Below, one piece after another: positions 1-7,733 of a stretch of 25,428 bases of DNA; positions within the stretch are counted from its first letter, which is position 1; each line of letters opens with the position of its first letter. This DNA comes from SURF-32 sp964648365 (lineage in GTDB: Bacteria; Planctomycetota; Phycisphaerae; UBA1845): positions 1 to 25,428 of the forward strand of contig CAZYLK010000080.1 of NCBI GenBank assembly GCA_964648365.1. Reading direction: 5' to 3'. The position numbers and the translations under genes were made by a program. The notes under the pieces are model-generated. The model searched no databases. It was not told the DNA's origin and was given only the letters and a program-made list of their open reading frames with translations.

Positions 1-13
1 CAGCACCGACGGC

Positions 14-60
14 GCCGGCCGGCTCGGGCGAGCCAATGCTCGCCCTGCCGGCCGGCCTTT
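14..60 (+). terminator. GC-rich hairpin, terminator-like
   Basis: A near-perfect inverted repeat: 14-23 pairs with 47-56 and 26-33 pairs with 38-45, around a CAAT loop (34-37). It is followed by CTTTG and a pyrimidine-rich stretch rather than a clean T run. It would act on a plus-strand transcript entering from the left edge, whose gene is not visible here. The stem is clear in the sequence; the terminator role is inference. Confidence 0.35.
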
Positions 61-96
61 GCTCATCCTCGTTCTTCGCTACGACGGGCGCGGGCA

Positions 97-120
97 CACC
101 GGTTGGAAACCGGTGCCACA
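97..120 (+). repeat. Palindromic repeat, single copy
   Basis: An 8-bp inverted repeat, CACCGGTT and AACCGGTG around a short GGA-type loop, followed by CCACA. The same element recurs at 9633-9710, 13449-13529 (other strand) and 24480-24563. It lies just beyond the 3' end of the minus-strand gene that stops at 206. It resembles REP-type intergenic palindromes in size and placement; mobility is inferred. Confidence 0.75.
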
Positions 121-205
121 TCGTGCCCGATCTTTGCCGGCGCCCCACGTCCGCCGGCGCCACCGAAGCGCAAGCGCCACGCCCGCACCGATGCCACACG
201 CGCCT

Positions 206-1129
206 CTATTCGCAGCGGCGCTTCTTCGCCTTGATCTTGCACGTACCGTTGCCGCCGCCGGGGCACGCGATCGTCGTTTTGACGGACTTGTTGCAGTCGT
301 TTTTCTTCTCGCACGACTGCTGCGAACGATACGTTTCGCCCTTCGCGGGGCAGGCGCCGCAGCCGCCCTTGGCCTTGCTCTTCTTGAGCGTATACGCGCA
401 GCGGGCGCCGCCGGCGCCGAACTCGGCTCCGAGCAGGATGTCGGTCAGGCCCTGCACGGGAACACGCTGCAGGAACGTGCCGTCCTTGGCGTATTGGATC
501 AGGTCCGTGGGCCCGTGCGAGCCGGGCATCCAGAGCGTGTCGTCGGCCGGATCCCAGGCAATGCCGTAGCCGCCCGATACGTCCACGGGGAACTCCGACA
601 GCAGGTTGCCTTGAAGGTCGTACTGCTGCACCCGGTCGCCGTGACCGACCGTGTTGCTGATCCACAGGGAGTTGCTTCTCGCGTCGTAGGTAATGCCGGA
701 GCTGCGCCGCTGCGGCACGAACAGCACCTCAACGTTGTTCCAGTCCGCATCGCCCTGGACCACAGCGAAATTCGTGTCGAAATCGTTGTGGGCAATGCTC
801 CAGTTCCGCTCGCCGTCGGTGGCGCCGTCGTAGAGACTGTCGAAGCTCGGATTGCTGTAGCGCCCGTCCAGCGGCGCGCCGTCGAGCGTGTACTCCCGGC
901 CCACCTGGCCGGGATCCTGCCCGATGAACTTGACCGTGTCCGTCACGACGCACGCCGGGCCGTCGAACTGCCCGCTGCGGTTGAACTGCCGCACGATCTG
1001 GCCGTTCTGAACGACGTACACGACCGGCGTCACGCGGTCGGACAGGTACAACTCGCTCACCTGAGCCTGCACCATGGCAGGCAGACACGTTACCACCGCC
1101 AGCAGTGCCGTCAGCGTTCGCTTCATCAT
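206..1129 (-). CDS. Secreted beta-propeller (NHL/YncE-like) protein with Cys-rich C-terminus
   Basis: A 307-aa exported protein. The start is the first of two ATGs (MMKRTL), just after a GGAGG ribosome-binding site. Residues 1-22 form a signal peptide ending VQAQ. The middle has repeated short segments such as SSGITYDARSNSLWISN and YGIAWDPADDTLWMPGS, typical blades of a WD/NHL-like propeller that often binds ligands or partners outside the cytoplasm. The last 65 residues hold eight cysteines and many lysines (motifs GGCGAC, SCEKKNDC, KIKAKKRRC), so up to four disulfides are possible. No catalytic motif is visible. It stands alone, divergent from the acyl-CoA dehydrogenase at 1406. The propeller call rests on pattern, and the role is unknown. 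Confidence 0.8.
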   Translation of the reverse strand: MMKRTLTALLAVVTCLPAMVQAQVSELYLSDRVTPVVYVVQNGQIVRQFNRSGQFDGPACVVTDTVKFIGQDPGQVGREYTLDGAPLDGRYSNPSFDSLYDGATDGERNWSIAHNDFDTNFAVVQGDADWNNVEVLFVPQRRSSGITYDARSNSLWISNTVGHGDRVQQYDLQGNLLSEFPVDVSGGYGIAWDPADDTLWMPGSHGPTDLIQYAKDGTFLQRVPVQGLTDILLGAEFGAGGARCAYTLKKSKAKGGCGACPAKGETYRSQQSCEKKNDCNKSVKTTIACPGGGNGTCKIKAKKRRCE

Positions 1130-1405
1130 TCGACCTCCAAAAAAAGAGCAGTACGACGGAAGACCCCTTCCGAACACCCCACGGCGTCCCATTGTAGCAG
1201 ACCGGCCGGCGATTGCGCAGCCGCGGTCGGATCGGCCGGGAAGCGATGGAACGCCCCGTGCGACGACACCGGCCGCGGGATACAATCGCCCGGCGTTCCT
1301 CGGCGCGGTAGGTCTGCCAGCGGCCGTCCGTCGCCGAGGCGGTAGAGGAAACAGAAACAGTCGCGAGCCTGACTCGGAGCGGCCCGCCGCCCAGGGAGCT
1401 TTCAC
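1130..1405. promoter_or_regulatory. Divergent intergenic region with weak promoter candidates
   Basis: This 276-bp gap separates two divergent genes. TACAAT at 1281-1286 could serve the plus-strand gene (leader about 110 nt). On the minus strand, TACAAT at 1196-1191 could serve the propeller gene (leader about 55 nt). Neither has a convincing -35 hexamer at 17 nt, so both are tentative. Nothing else is recognisable here. Confidence 0.25.
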
Positions 1406-2572
1406 GTGCCAGATACGCAAATGCCGGACTTCTTCGCCTTCGACACCCTCCTGACCGACGACGAGCGGACCGTGCGCGACACCGTCGCCCGCTTCGTTGA
1501 CGACCGCGTGCTGCCCATCATCGGCGAGTGCTTCGAAAAGGAGCGCTTCCCGATGGACCTGGTGCCCGAGATGGCCGAACTGGGCCTGTTCGGGCCCGCC
1601 TTCAGCGACTACGGCTGCGCCGGCCTGAACAACGTCTGCTACGGCCTGATCATGCAGGAACTGGAGCGCGGCGACAGCGGGGTGCGCAGCTTCGCCTCGG
1701 TGCAGTCCGGCCTGTGCATGTATCCCATCCACGCCTACGGCTCCGACGAGCAGAAAGAGCGGTGGCTGCCGGACATGGCCCGCGGGCGGAAGATCGGCTG
1801 CTTCGGCCTCACCGAGCCGGACGGCGGCTCCGACCCCGGCACGATGAAGACGCGGGCCAAGCGCGACGGGTCGGACTGGGTCATCAGCGGGGCCAAGATG
1901 TGGATCACCAACGGCAGCATCGCCGACGTGGCGGTGGTGTGGGCGGCCACCGACGACGGCATCCGCGGGTTCCTCGTCGAAAAAGGCATGAAGGGCTACA
2001 CCACCCGCGACATCCCGCACAAGTTTTCCCTGCGGGCGTCGATCACCAGTGAACTCTTCTTCGACAACGTGCGCGTGCCGGAGGCCAGCCGCCTTCCCAA
2101 GGCCTCGGGGCTGGGGGCGCCGCTTGGCTGCCTGACGCAGGCCCGCTACGGCATCGCCTGGGGCGGCGTGGGCGCGGCCATGGCCTGCTACCGCGAGGCG
2201 CTGGCGTTTGCCCGCGAGCGGGTGCTGTTCGGCTCGCCGCTGACCCACAAGCAGATGATTCAGGTGCGCCTGGCCGACATGGTCCGTCAGATCACGGCCG
2301 GGCAGTTGCTGTGCTGGCAGCTCGCCAAGCTCAAGGACGCCGGCGCGATGCACCACTCGCAGGTGTCGCTGGCCAAGTGGCACTGCGTCCGCCTGGGCCT
2401 CGACATCGCCCGCGAAGCCCGCGACATCCTCGGCGCCGGCGGCATCAGCATCGAATGCTGCCCCATCCGGCATTCGATGAATCTGGAAAGTGTCATCACG
2501 TACGAGGGGACGGAGACGATTCATCAGTTGATTGTGGGGAGGGAGATTGCGGGGGGGCAGGGGGCGTTTTAG
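1406..2572 (+). CDS. Glutaryl-CoA dehydrogenase-type acyl-CoA dehydrogenase
   Basis: A 388-aa FAD flavoenzyme of the acyl-CoA dehydrogenase family, closest by eye to glutaryl-CoA dehydrogenase, which oxidises and decarboxylates glutaryl-CoA to crotonyl-CoA in lysine and tryptophan breakdown and passes electrons to ETF. Visible features: LTEPDGGSDP flavin-loop motif (about 135-144), ELERGDSGVRS with the Arg (R94) that in GCDH contacts the substrate carboxylate, KFSLRAS (207-212), QLLCWQLAKLKD (300-311), and a C-terminal TYEGTETIH in which E367 is the catalytic base. Length is normal. The start is GTG with AGGGAG 7 nt upstream; an ATG five codons later lacks a suitable site. It is a single gene with no other lysine-degradation gene nearby. 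Family certain, substrate likely but inferred. Confidence 0.9.
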   Translation: MPDTQMPDFFAFDTLLTDDERTVRDTVARFVDDRVLPIIGECFEKERFPMDLVPEMAELGLFGPAFSDYGCAGLNNVCYGLIMQELERGDSGVRSFASVQSGLCMYPIHAYGSDEQKERWLPDMARGRKIGCFGLTEPDGGSDPGTMKTRAKRDGSDWVISGAKMWITNGSIADVAVVWAATDDGIRGFLVEKGMKGYTTRDIPHKFSLRASITSELFFDNVRVPEASRLPKASGLGAPLGCLTQARYGIAWGGVGAAMACYREALAFARERVLFGSPLTHKQMIQVRLADMVRQITAGQLLCWQLAKLKDAGAMHHSQVSLAKWHCVRLGLDIAREARDILGAGGISIECCPIRHSMNLESVITYEGTETIHQLIVGREIAGGQGAF

Positions 2573-2576
2573 GGCG

Positions 2577-2634
2577 GAATGGCGAATGGCGAATGCTGCC
2601 AGTCCGCCTGTGGCGGAGCGAATGGCGAATGGAG
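2577..2634. repeat. Heptamer array (GAATGGC) with embedded hairpin
   Basis: Begins 4 bp after the stop codon at 2572. Units GAATGGC at 2577 and 2584 and a variant at 2591 are followed by a small hairpin, TCCGCC-TGT-GGCGGA (2603-2617). Further GAATGGC-type units then follow to about 2634. A related period-7 array follows the RNase P RNA at 25103. It is noncoding. Confidence 0.7.
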
Positions 2635-2718
2635 AGAGACGGTGACGGCCGGCCCAGGGGCGACCCGTGCCGCGACGGCGACGCTGAGCGGGGGCTTTCC
2701 GGAGAGAGTCAGATAGGG

Positions 2719-2724
2719 TATAAT
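2719..2724 (+). promoter_or_regulatory. Consensus -10 hexamer abutting the PIN gene start
   Basis: A perfect TATAAT lies only 2 nt before the ATG at 2727. The candidate -35, 17 nt upstream (2696-2701, TTTCCG), is poor. A normal +1 would fall near 2731, inside the coding sequence. Either the hexamer is fortuitous or transcription starts unusually close. Confidence 0.25.
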
Positions 2725-2726
2725 AG

Positions 2727-3173
2727 ATGAGGATATACTTTGATGTGTGCTGCCTGAATCGCCCCACGGATGACCAGAGTCAAGAGCGGATCCGATTGGA
2801 GTCCGACGCCGTCGAGTCGATCTTCCGACTGTGCCAGAGCGGGCGGTTTGAGTGGGTCATCAGCGAGGCTGTTTTCGCCGAGGTGGAGGCCAATCCCGAC
2901 GAAGATCGACGTAACAAGGTGCTGGCGCTACTAAAGTGGGCGCACACCGAGGTGACAATATCAGACCTCACTACCAACCGAGCGGCGGAACTCATGCGGT
3001 TGGGCCTGGCGGCGATGGACAGTCTGCATATCGCGGCCTCAGAGGAATCGAAATCTGATGTGCTGCTCACGACGGATGACCGGCTCATCCGCCTGGCCGC
3101 CCGACTCAGTGACAGACTGAATGTCCGCGTCGAGAACCCGGCGCGGTGGATTGCGGAGGAAACGATCCGATGA
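2727..3173 (+). CDS. PIN-domain ribonuclease toxin (VapC-like)
   Basis: A 148-aa PIN-domain protein, expected to be a metal-dependent RNase acting as the toxin of a type II toxin-antitoxin module. It opens with MRIYFDVCCLNRP, the typical first strand of a PIN subfamily, with D6 as the first catalytic acid. Further acids are E47, D98 in AAMDSLHIA, and D117/D118 in LLTTDDRLI, so the active site looks intact. The start is fixed by the need to keep D6. The stop overlaps the next gene by ATGA, which suggests translational coupling. The toxin lies first in the set, whereas most VapBC operons place the antitoxin first. Its RNA target cannot be read from sequence. Confidence 0.85.
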   Translation: MRIYFDVCCLNRPTDDQSQERIRLESDAVESIFRLCQSGRFEWVISEAVFAEVEANPDEDRRNKVLALLKWAHTEVTISDLTTNRAAELMRLGLAAMDSLHIAASEESKSDVLLTTDDRLIRLAARLSDRLNVRVENPARWIAEETIR

Positions 3174-3385
3174 CTCACCCTGTGTTGACAGATCCCGAGG
3201 TTCGACGGGTCGGACTCCAGGCCCTTAGCGAGCGGCTTGGGCCGGCGGGCTTGATCCGTTTTCTGCGTATGTTCGATCCCGGTCACGGAGACTATACGGA
3301 AGAGCGACACGAGTGGCTGGATCAGCTCACGCTGGATGATATCCAGCGCGCTATCGAGCAGCGTCGATCGCGAGATCCCCAATGA
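3170..3385 (+). CDS. Small protein coupled to PIN toxin, putative antitoxin
   Basis: A 71-aa protein starting MTHPVLTDPEVRRVGLQALS. The ATG overlaps the stop of the PIN gene (ATGA) and has GGAGGAAA about 9 nt upstream. A longer reading from 3146 would overlap the toxin more and is less likely. The sequence shows two predicted helices, a RFLRMFDPGHGDYTEERHEWL core and a C-terminal helix. I recall similar small proteins beside PIN genes of this type, but they carry no established name. No classical DNA-binding motif is visible. By context it may neutralise the toxin; that is inference. Confidence 0.75.
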   Translation: MTHPVLTDPEVRRVGLQALSERLGPAGLIRFLRMFDPGHGDYTEERHEWLDQLTLDDIQRAIEQRRSRDPQ

Positions 3386-3654
3386 GCCGCGCGCGCCGGC
3401 GAATCCCGAACTTCCGAACTGAGGCCGCGGAGGCGAAGTTCTGGGATACGCATGACACAACCGACTACCTCGCTGACTTGCAGGAGGACACGGAGACGGT
3501 TTTCCTGCGCCCGGAAGCGCGCGTGATCGAACTGGCCCCGGCGATGTGGAGCGAGTTGCTCGCTGAGGCTCATCGTCGGCGAACGACGCCGCAACGACTT
3601 GTCCAGAAGTGGCTGAAAGAGCGGTTGGCGCCGGCGGCGCGTAGCGGGCCATAG
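3382..3654 (+). CDS. CopG-family antitoxin
   Basis: A 90-aa protein whose ATG overlaps the preceding stop (ATGA, 3382-3385), making a three-gene coupled set. The N-terminal part contains IPNFRTEAAEAKFWDTHDTT, the signature of CopG-type (BrnA-like) type II antitoxins. The C-terminal half, VIELAPAMWSELLAEAHRRR followed by QRLVQKWLKERL, fits a ribbon-helix-helix DNA-binding fold that would dimerise and repress its own operon. Its usual partner is a BrnT-type toxin, which is absent here; the only toxin nearby is the PIN protein two genes upstream. The family call is good; which protein it controls is unclear. Confidence 0.8.
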   Translation: MSRARRRIPNFRTEAAEAKFWDTHDTTDYLADLQEDTETVFLRPEARVIELAPAMWSELLAEAHRRRTTPQRLVQKWLKERLAPAARSGP

Positions 3655-3693
3655 CCGGAATGGTCCAGCCGACGTTTTCAAGAGGAAGGACAC

Positions 3694-4161
3694 GTGTCGA
3701 TGGATTGGGAAGTGCTGCCTTGCAAGGGGATCGGACCGCTGAGGTTCGGAATGTCGATAGGCCAGGTGGAGGAGGTTCTGGGCAGCCCAGCTCGTATCCT
3801 TGAGAAGCCGGAGTCAAGCGCCATTGGCCGAGGCCGAGCCGTCTTCGGTTCAGATGTATTCGCCAATGTTGGTCGAGATCTGATCTGCTCGGCATATGAG
3901 GTCGCGGGGTCCATACGGGTTCGCTTTCTCGACAAACTCCTGTTCGATCTGCCGTTTCCGCGGCTGCTGGCCTGGTTCAAGGTACAAGACCCCGATATGA
4001 AGCCGGACGACACCGGACTAATTTCGCGCACGTTCGGCGTCGCTGTGTATGCTCCCCATTATGAGTTCGAACCGGAGCGGCCGTCAGATGCGGTTGCTGT
4101 ATTCAGCAAGCAACTCTATGAGGACCACTACGCGAAGCACTGGGCGAGTGACGGGGCCTGA
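3694..4161 (+). CDS. Hypothetical protein with GxGPLRFGMS motif
   Basis: A 155-aa protein of unknown function. It starts GTG at 3694, or ATG at 3700 two codons later, behind AGAGGAAGGA; the ATG has the better spacing. The N-terminal GIGPLRFGMSIGQVEEVLGSP is a pattern seen in small alpha/beta proteins, including some immunity-type and BamE-like folds, and no firm family can be given. There is no signal peptide or membrane segment, so it is probably cytosolic. It sits 39 bp after the CopG-type gene and could be the last part of the same transcript. The toxin-related neighbourhood makes an immunity-like role possible but unproven. Confidence 0.65.
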   Translation: MSMDWEVLPCKGIGPLRFGMSIGQVEEVLGSPARILEKPESSAIGRGRAVFGSDVFANVGRDLICSAYEVAGSIRVRFLDKLLFDLPFPRLLAWFKVQDPDMKPDDTGLISRTFGVAVYAPHYEFEPERPSDAVAVFSKQLYEDHYAKHWASDGA

Positions 4162-4226
4162 GCTGAGTCCTCGCGGGGTCGGGTGGAGCCATTTTCCTGC
4201 GCCATCCAGGCGAGGAAGTGATCACG

Positions 4227-4460
4227 ATGACATTAAACATTACCACCTGTCCAACCTGTGGAAGCAGGCGGATTCAGCACGTCCGTCGCGATTTCCACGA
4301 GGTCTACAAGGGCGAGGCCTACGTCGTCCCGGACCTCGACTTCCACGAGTGCCCGGATTGCGGCGAAAAGGTCTTCGATCGTGACGCGATGCGGCGCATC
4401 GAGGCGGTGTCGCCCGCGTATCGCACGCGGCGCTTACATGGCGGGGATGAACAGCGCTGA
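4227..4460 (+). CDS. YgiT-type zinc-finger protein (MqsA N-terminal-like)
   Basis: A 77-aa protein with two CxxC pairs, C8-C11 (TTCPTCGSRR) and C42-C45 (ECPDCGEKV), separated by YKGEAYVVPDLDFHE. This is the layout of the YgiT/MqsA N-terminal zinc domain, which in MqsA binds the toxin. The DNA-binding HTH half of MqsA is missing. ATG 4227 is chosen because GAGGAAG (4212-4218) lies 8 nt upstream; a GTG at 4218 would overlap that site. The usual small toxin partner (MqsR or DUF4258 type) is not adjacent, so it may be an orphan antitoxin. It converges on the long minus-strand gene with a 9-bp gap. Confidence 0.75.
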   Translation: MTLNITTCPTCGSRRIQHVRRDFHEVYKGEAYVVPDLDFHECPDCGEKVFDRDAMRRIEAVSPAYRTRRLHGGDEQR

Positions 4461-4469
4461 GCTCGGCCG

Positions 4470-7466
4470 TCATCGGCTCAGCGCGTCCTGAAACCGGGCA
4501 AAATCAGCCAGGTCCACGTCCTGATCGCCGTCGAGGTCCGCGCCTTCACACCCTTCACGCGGCGCGGCGGCCGGCCCGCCCAGACAGTCCGCAAAGATTC
4601 GGTAGTCAAAGAGGTCCACCACGCAATCGCCGTTGAGGTCACCGCGGGGGCACGACGCCGTCACGATCACCCGGTTGGCCTCGTAGGTGACCTCGAACTC
4701 GCCTGGTCCGACCACGTTGTCAAACGTCCCGTTGACGGAATTGGCGGTCAGAATCACATACTCCTGACCGGGGTCGAGTTCGTAACCGTCGAGCGTGGTG
4801 ATCTCCAGCGTGCCGTCCAGGCTGGCGGTTCCGTTGACGCGCAATACGTCGTAATCGGCGCCCGGCGCCGTTCCCGCGATCTCGATGCTCAACGTGCCAT
4901 CGGCCGTCTGCGGATAGGTTCCCGTCACGGTCAATCTGCCGACGGGCAGGCCGGGCGCCACGGTCGCCTCATTGCTGAAGTCGATGCCCGTCACGTTGAG
5001 CGTTCCGGTGCCGGTGATCACGCCGTCGCCGAGGTTGACGAACGACGCCCCGGTCACGGTGAGCGAATCGCCGGGTTGGATGGTGATCGTTCCCTGATTC
5101 ATGTAGACGCCGTCGGGCTTGTTCAGGCGGCTGGGCCGGTCGATCAGGATGTTGCCCTGATTGTCGAGGTCGGCCGTCAGGCTGCGTACGCCGACGGTGC
5201 CTTCGAGGTAGATGTTGCCCGTGTTGGTGAGCAGGCCGTTCGGCAGCGCCAGCGTCGTGTTCGGCCCGGCGCAGCAGCCCGCGACCGTCCGAATGTCGCC
5301 TGCGTTGGTCACGTCACCCGTGGCGGTGACCACGGCCACCCCGCCGCTTCCCGACGCCTGCAACACTATGGTCTGATCCGTGGCGATGTCGCCCATCAGC
5401 GTGCTGTTGGCGCCGAGAAAGCGGAATCGACCCTGCCCCGTCGCGTCGTCGCCGATGACAAGGTTCGCATTCGTCAGCACGACTTCGCCCGTCCCGGTGA
5501 TGTCGCCCGCGTTGAATGTGAACGTGCTTCCGGCCGCGAGGAAGACGTTCTGCGCGTCTTGCAGGTCCAGCGTTCCGCCGTCCTGCGAGAAGGAGGCGCC
5601 GTTGCTCATGTTGATCGAACCGGGCGCGACGACGCTGATGCTTCCGCTGTTGCCGTACAAGCCGTTGGTCTTGTCGAAGATGGCGGTCCGAGAGATGTTG
5701 ACCGTCCCCTGGTTGTCGAAGTCCGCCCTCAGCGTGCGGGTGCCGACATCGCCGAGGAAGTCGATGGTCCCCGTATTGGTGAACAGGCTGCCGTCCGGAA
5801 CCACGAGCGTGGTGTTCGGCCCGGAACAGCAGGCCGCGACGGTACTGATGGACCCGGCGTTGTTTATATCGCCCGTAGTGGTGACGACCGCAGCGCCCCC
5901 GCTTCCCGTAGCTTGCAGCACGAGGGACTGAGCTTCAGCGATATCGCCGGTCAGGAAGTTGCCGGCGCCGCGGAAGCGGAAGCGCCCCATGCCTGTGGAG
6001 TCGGGGCCGATCACCAGATTGGCGTCGGTCAGCAGCACTTCGCCGGTCCCGGTGATGTCGCCGCCGTTGAACAGGAAGGTGCTGCCGGCGAAGACGTTGA
6101 CGGTGGTGGCGCCTTGCAGGTCGAGCGTTCCCCCGTCCTGCGAGAAGCTGGCGTTGTTCTTCAGGTCGACGAACCCCGGGATTTCGACGGTGAAGCTGCC
6201 GCGGTTGCCGTAGGAGCCGCCCGTCTTGTCGAACAGCGCGCGCTGCCCGACGCGGACCGTTCCCTGGTTGTCGAGATCCGCCCTCAGTGCCTGCGGCCCG
6301 TTGGGGGCGTTGAGGTCCAGGAGGCCGAGATTGGTCAGGAGGCTGCCGTCCGGCACGGTGATGGTTGTGCTGGTGCCGTTGCAGCAACCGGCCGTGGTCC
6401 GCAGCGTGCCGTTGTTGGTGAGGTCACCGGCGGTGGTCAGCGAGGCGCTCAGGCCGTTGCTGCCGGTGGCGAACAACGTGACCGATTGACCGACGCCGAT
6501 GTCGCCGGTGAGCGTGCTGTCTCCGCGTATCTCAAACATGCCGCCGGTCGATTCCGGCGCGAGGCTCAATGCCGCGTGGGTCAGTCGCGCCTGCCCATCG
6601 AGCGTGCCGCCGTCGAAGATGTAGGAGCCGCCGGTGTCCACGTCGATCAGCGAACTTCCGGGCATGTCGATAAGGCCCGCGGTCTGATTGAAGGTCGCGC
6701 CGTTGTCGATGTTGAGAACGACGGACTGGCCGAAGTTGATGGCGTTGCTGGTCGTGTACAGGCCGCCGGCTTTGCGGAAAAAGGACGTTTTGCCGAGATT
6801 GATGACGCCCTGGTTGTCGAGATTGGCGTCGATGAAGTGGTTGCCCGCGCCGGCCAGCAGGTTGATCCCGCCGGTGTTGGTGAGCACCGCGTCGCCGGGG
6901 ACGATCAGGATTGCGTTGTTACCGGCACAGCAACCGCCCTGAAACTCCATCGTGCCGCGATTGGTGAAACTCGGCATGACGGTCAGTTCGGCGTTTCCGC
7001 CGACGCCGGTCGCCACGATCCGCAGGAGATTGTTCTGCTCGAAGCCCGCCAGGTCGATGAGGCACTGTCGCTTGGCGATCAGCGTCCCGCCGTTGGTGTA
7101 CACGCCTGTGCCGCCGTCGAAGCTGGAGCTGACCATCTCGACCTCAGCCCCGGGGACCACATTGAACGAAAACGCGGGGTTGTACGAACTGCTATCCATG
7201 AACCAGCGTGCTTCGGGCACCGCGAGGCTGATCGACCCCGCCCCGCCGTCACCGTCGAACGTGACGGTATACCGGTTGCCGAAGTTCTCCTCGTCGATGA
7301 CGCCGACCTCGCCGGGGTCGGACGGAATGCCCTCATCCCAGCAACTGCCGTTGAGGTAGTTGCCGTCCAGGCAGATCCAGTGCGACGTCCCCGCCGACGC
7401 GATGGGCGCGGCGGCCGGGAGCATCAGGCTTGCGAAGGTACGGATGAGGACGCACTGGGAATTCAT
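4470..7466 (-). CDS. Secreted beta-solenoid repeat protein with C-terminal dockerin module
   Basis: A 998-aa exported protein. The start MNSQCVLIRTF has GGGAG about 9 nt upstream and begins a signal peptide (cleavage near residue 25, ASAG); reading further upstream would bury that signal. Residues 179 to about 880 contain three full repeats of 182-185 residues and a partial fourth. Each runs CC-x-GPNTTLxVPDGSLxTNTG, ADLDNQGTV, FDKTxGxYGN, ASFSQDGGTLDLQ, GDITGTGEV, and TGDxxNAGxIxTVA, the Gly/Asn/Thr-rich pattern of a right-handed beta-solenoid as in passenger-type adhesins. Residues 939-998 hold two EF-hand-like loops (GDLNGDCVVDLFDY and ADLDGDQDVDLADF), a type I dockerin-like module. It is probably on the cell surface; ligand unknown. 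No autotransporter barrel follows, so export must use another route. Confidence 0.85.
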   Translation of the reverse strand: MNSQCVLIRTFASLMLPAAAPIASAGTSHWICLDGNYLNGSCWDEGIPSDPGEVGVIDEENFGNRYTVTFDGDGGAGSISLAVPEARWFMDSSSYNPAFSFNVVPGAEVEMVSSSFDGGTGVYTNGGTLIAKRQCLIDLAGFEQNNLLRIVATGVGGNAELTVMPSFTNRGTMEFQGGCCAGNNAILIVPGDAVLTNTGGINLLAGAGNHFIDANLDNQGVINLGKTSFFRKAGGLYTTSNAINFGQSVVLNIDNGATFNQTAGLIDMPGSSLIDVDTGGSYIFDGGTLDGQARLTHAALSLAPESTGGMFEIRGDSTLTGDIGVGQSVTLFATGSNGLSASLTTAGDLTNNGTLRTTAGCCNGTSTTITVPDGSLLTNLGLLDLNAPNGPQALRADLDNQGTVRVGQRALFDKTGGSYGNRGSFTVEIPGFVDLKNNASFSQDGGTLDLQGATTVNVFAGSTFLFNGGDITGTGEVLLTDANLVIGPDSTGMGRFRFRGAGNFLTGDIAEAQSLVLQATGSGGAAVVTTTGDINNAGSISTVAACCSGPNTTLVVPDGSLFTNTGTIDFLGDVGTRTLRADFDNQGTVNISRTAIFDKTNGLYGNSGSISVVAPGSINMSNGASFSQDGGTLDLQDAQNVFLAAGSTFTFNAGDITGTGEVVLTNANLVIGDDATGQGRFRFLGANSTLMGDIATDQTIVLQASGSGGVAVVTATGDVTNAGDIRTVAGCCAGPNTTLALPNGLLTNTGNIYLEGTVGVRSLTADLDNQGNILIDRPSRLNKPDGVYMNQGTITIQPGDSLTVTGASFVNLGDGVITGTGTLNVTGIDFSNEATVAPGLPVGRLTVTGTYPQTADGTLSIEIAGTAPGADYDVLRVNGTASLDGTLEITTLDGYELDPGQEYVILTANSVNGTFDNVVGPGEFEVTYEANRVIVTASCPRGDLNGDCVVDLFDYRIFADCLGGPAAAPREGCEGADLDGDQDVDLADFARFQDALSR
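5277..6932 (-). repeat. Three near-tandem internal repeats of about 550 bp
   Basis: Coding repeats within the solenoid gene, reading on the minus strand as 6932-6387 (546 bp), 6386-5832 (555 bp) and 5831-5277 (555 bp). Each begins at an adjacent Cys-Cys codon pair. The second and third units are the most alike, and a partial fourth follows. They suggest recent in-frame duplication. Confidence 0.75.
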
Positions 7467-7733
7467 GGCACAGGTCTCCCGGGAAGGGCTCAACGACCGG
7501 CCCACCGTCCGATCGTTCGGTATCGCTGTCTGTTGCCCAGAGGTACGCCGGCCATCGCGTGGCGGATTCAGAAAAACTGGGATTAACAGGGATTCCGCGA
7601 ACCTGGCCGCAGGGGTTCCCCCAGGCGTCAGCCCGGCCGACTGAGCGGAATCCGCTCCGCCCGTGTGTTCCTCCACGAGCCGACGCCCGGGGAGAGCGTC
7701 GCGACCGTTCGATTCGACATGGGAGAGATGAAG

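Noticed and set aside
206..2767. 853-codon minus-strand open frame across the propeller gene and the acyl-CoA dehydrogenase
   Set aside because: Only the part from 1129 to 206 has a signal peptide, ribosome-binding site and protein-like composition. The upstream part is antisense to a clear acyl-CoA dehydrogenase and passes through heptamer repeats.
5076..7586. 836-codon plus-strand open frame
   Set aside because: Antisense to the solenoid gene. Its Val/Asp/Arg/Gly-rich repetitive translation mirrors the repeats on the other strand, as is common in GC-rich DNA.
7467..7733. Gene or RNA between the two divergent secreted-protein genes
   Set aside because: No frame with a ribosome-binding site and no stable structure stood out; it probably holds only promoters.
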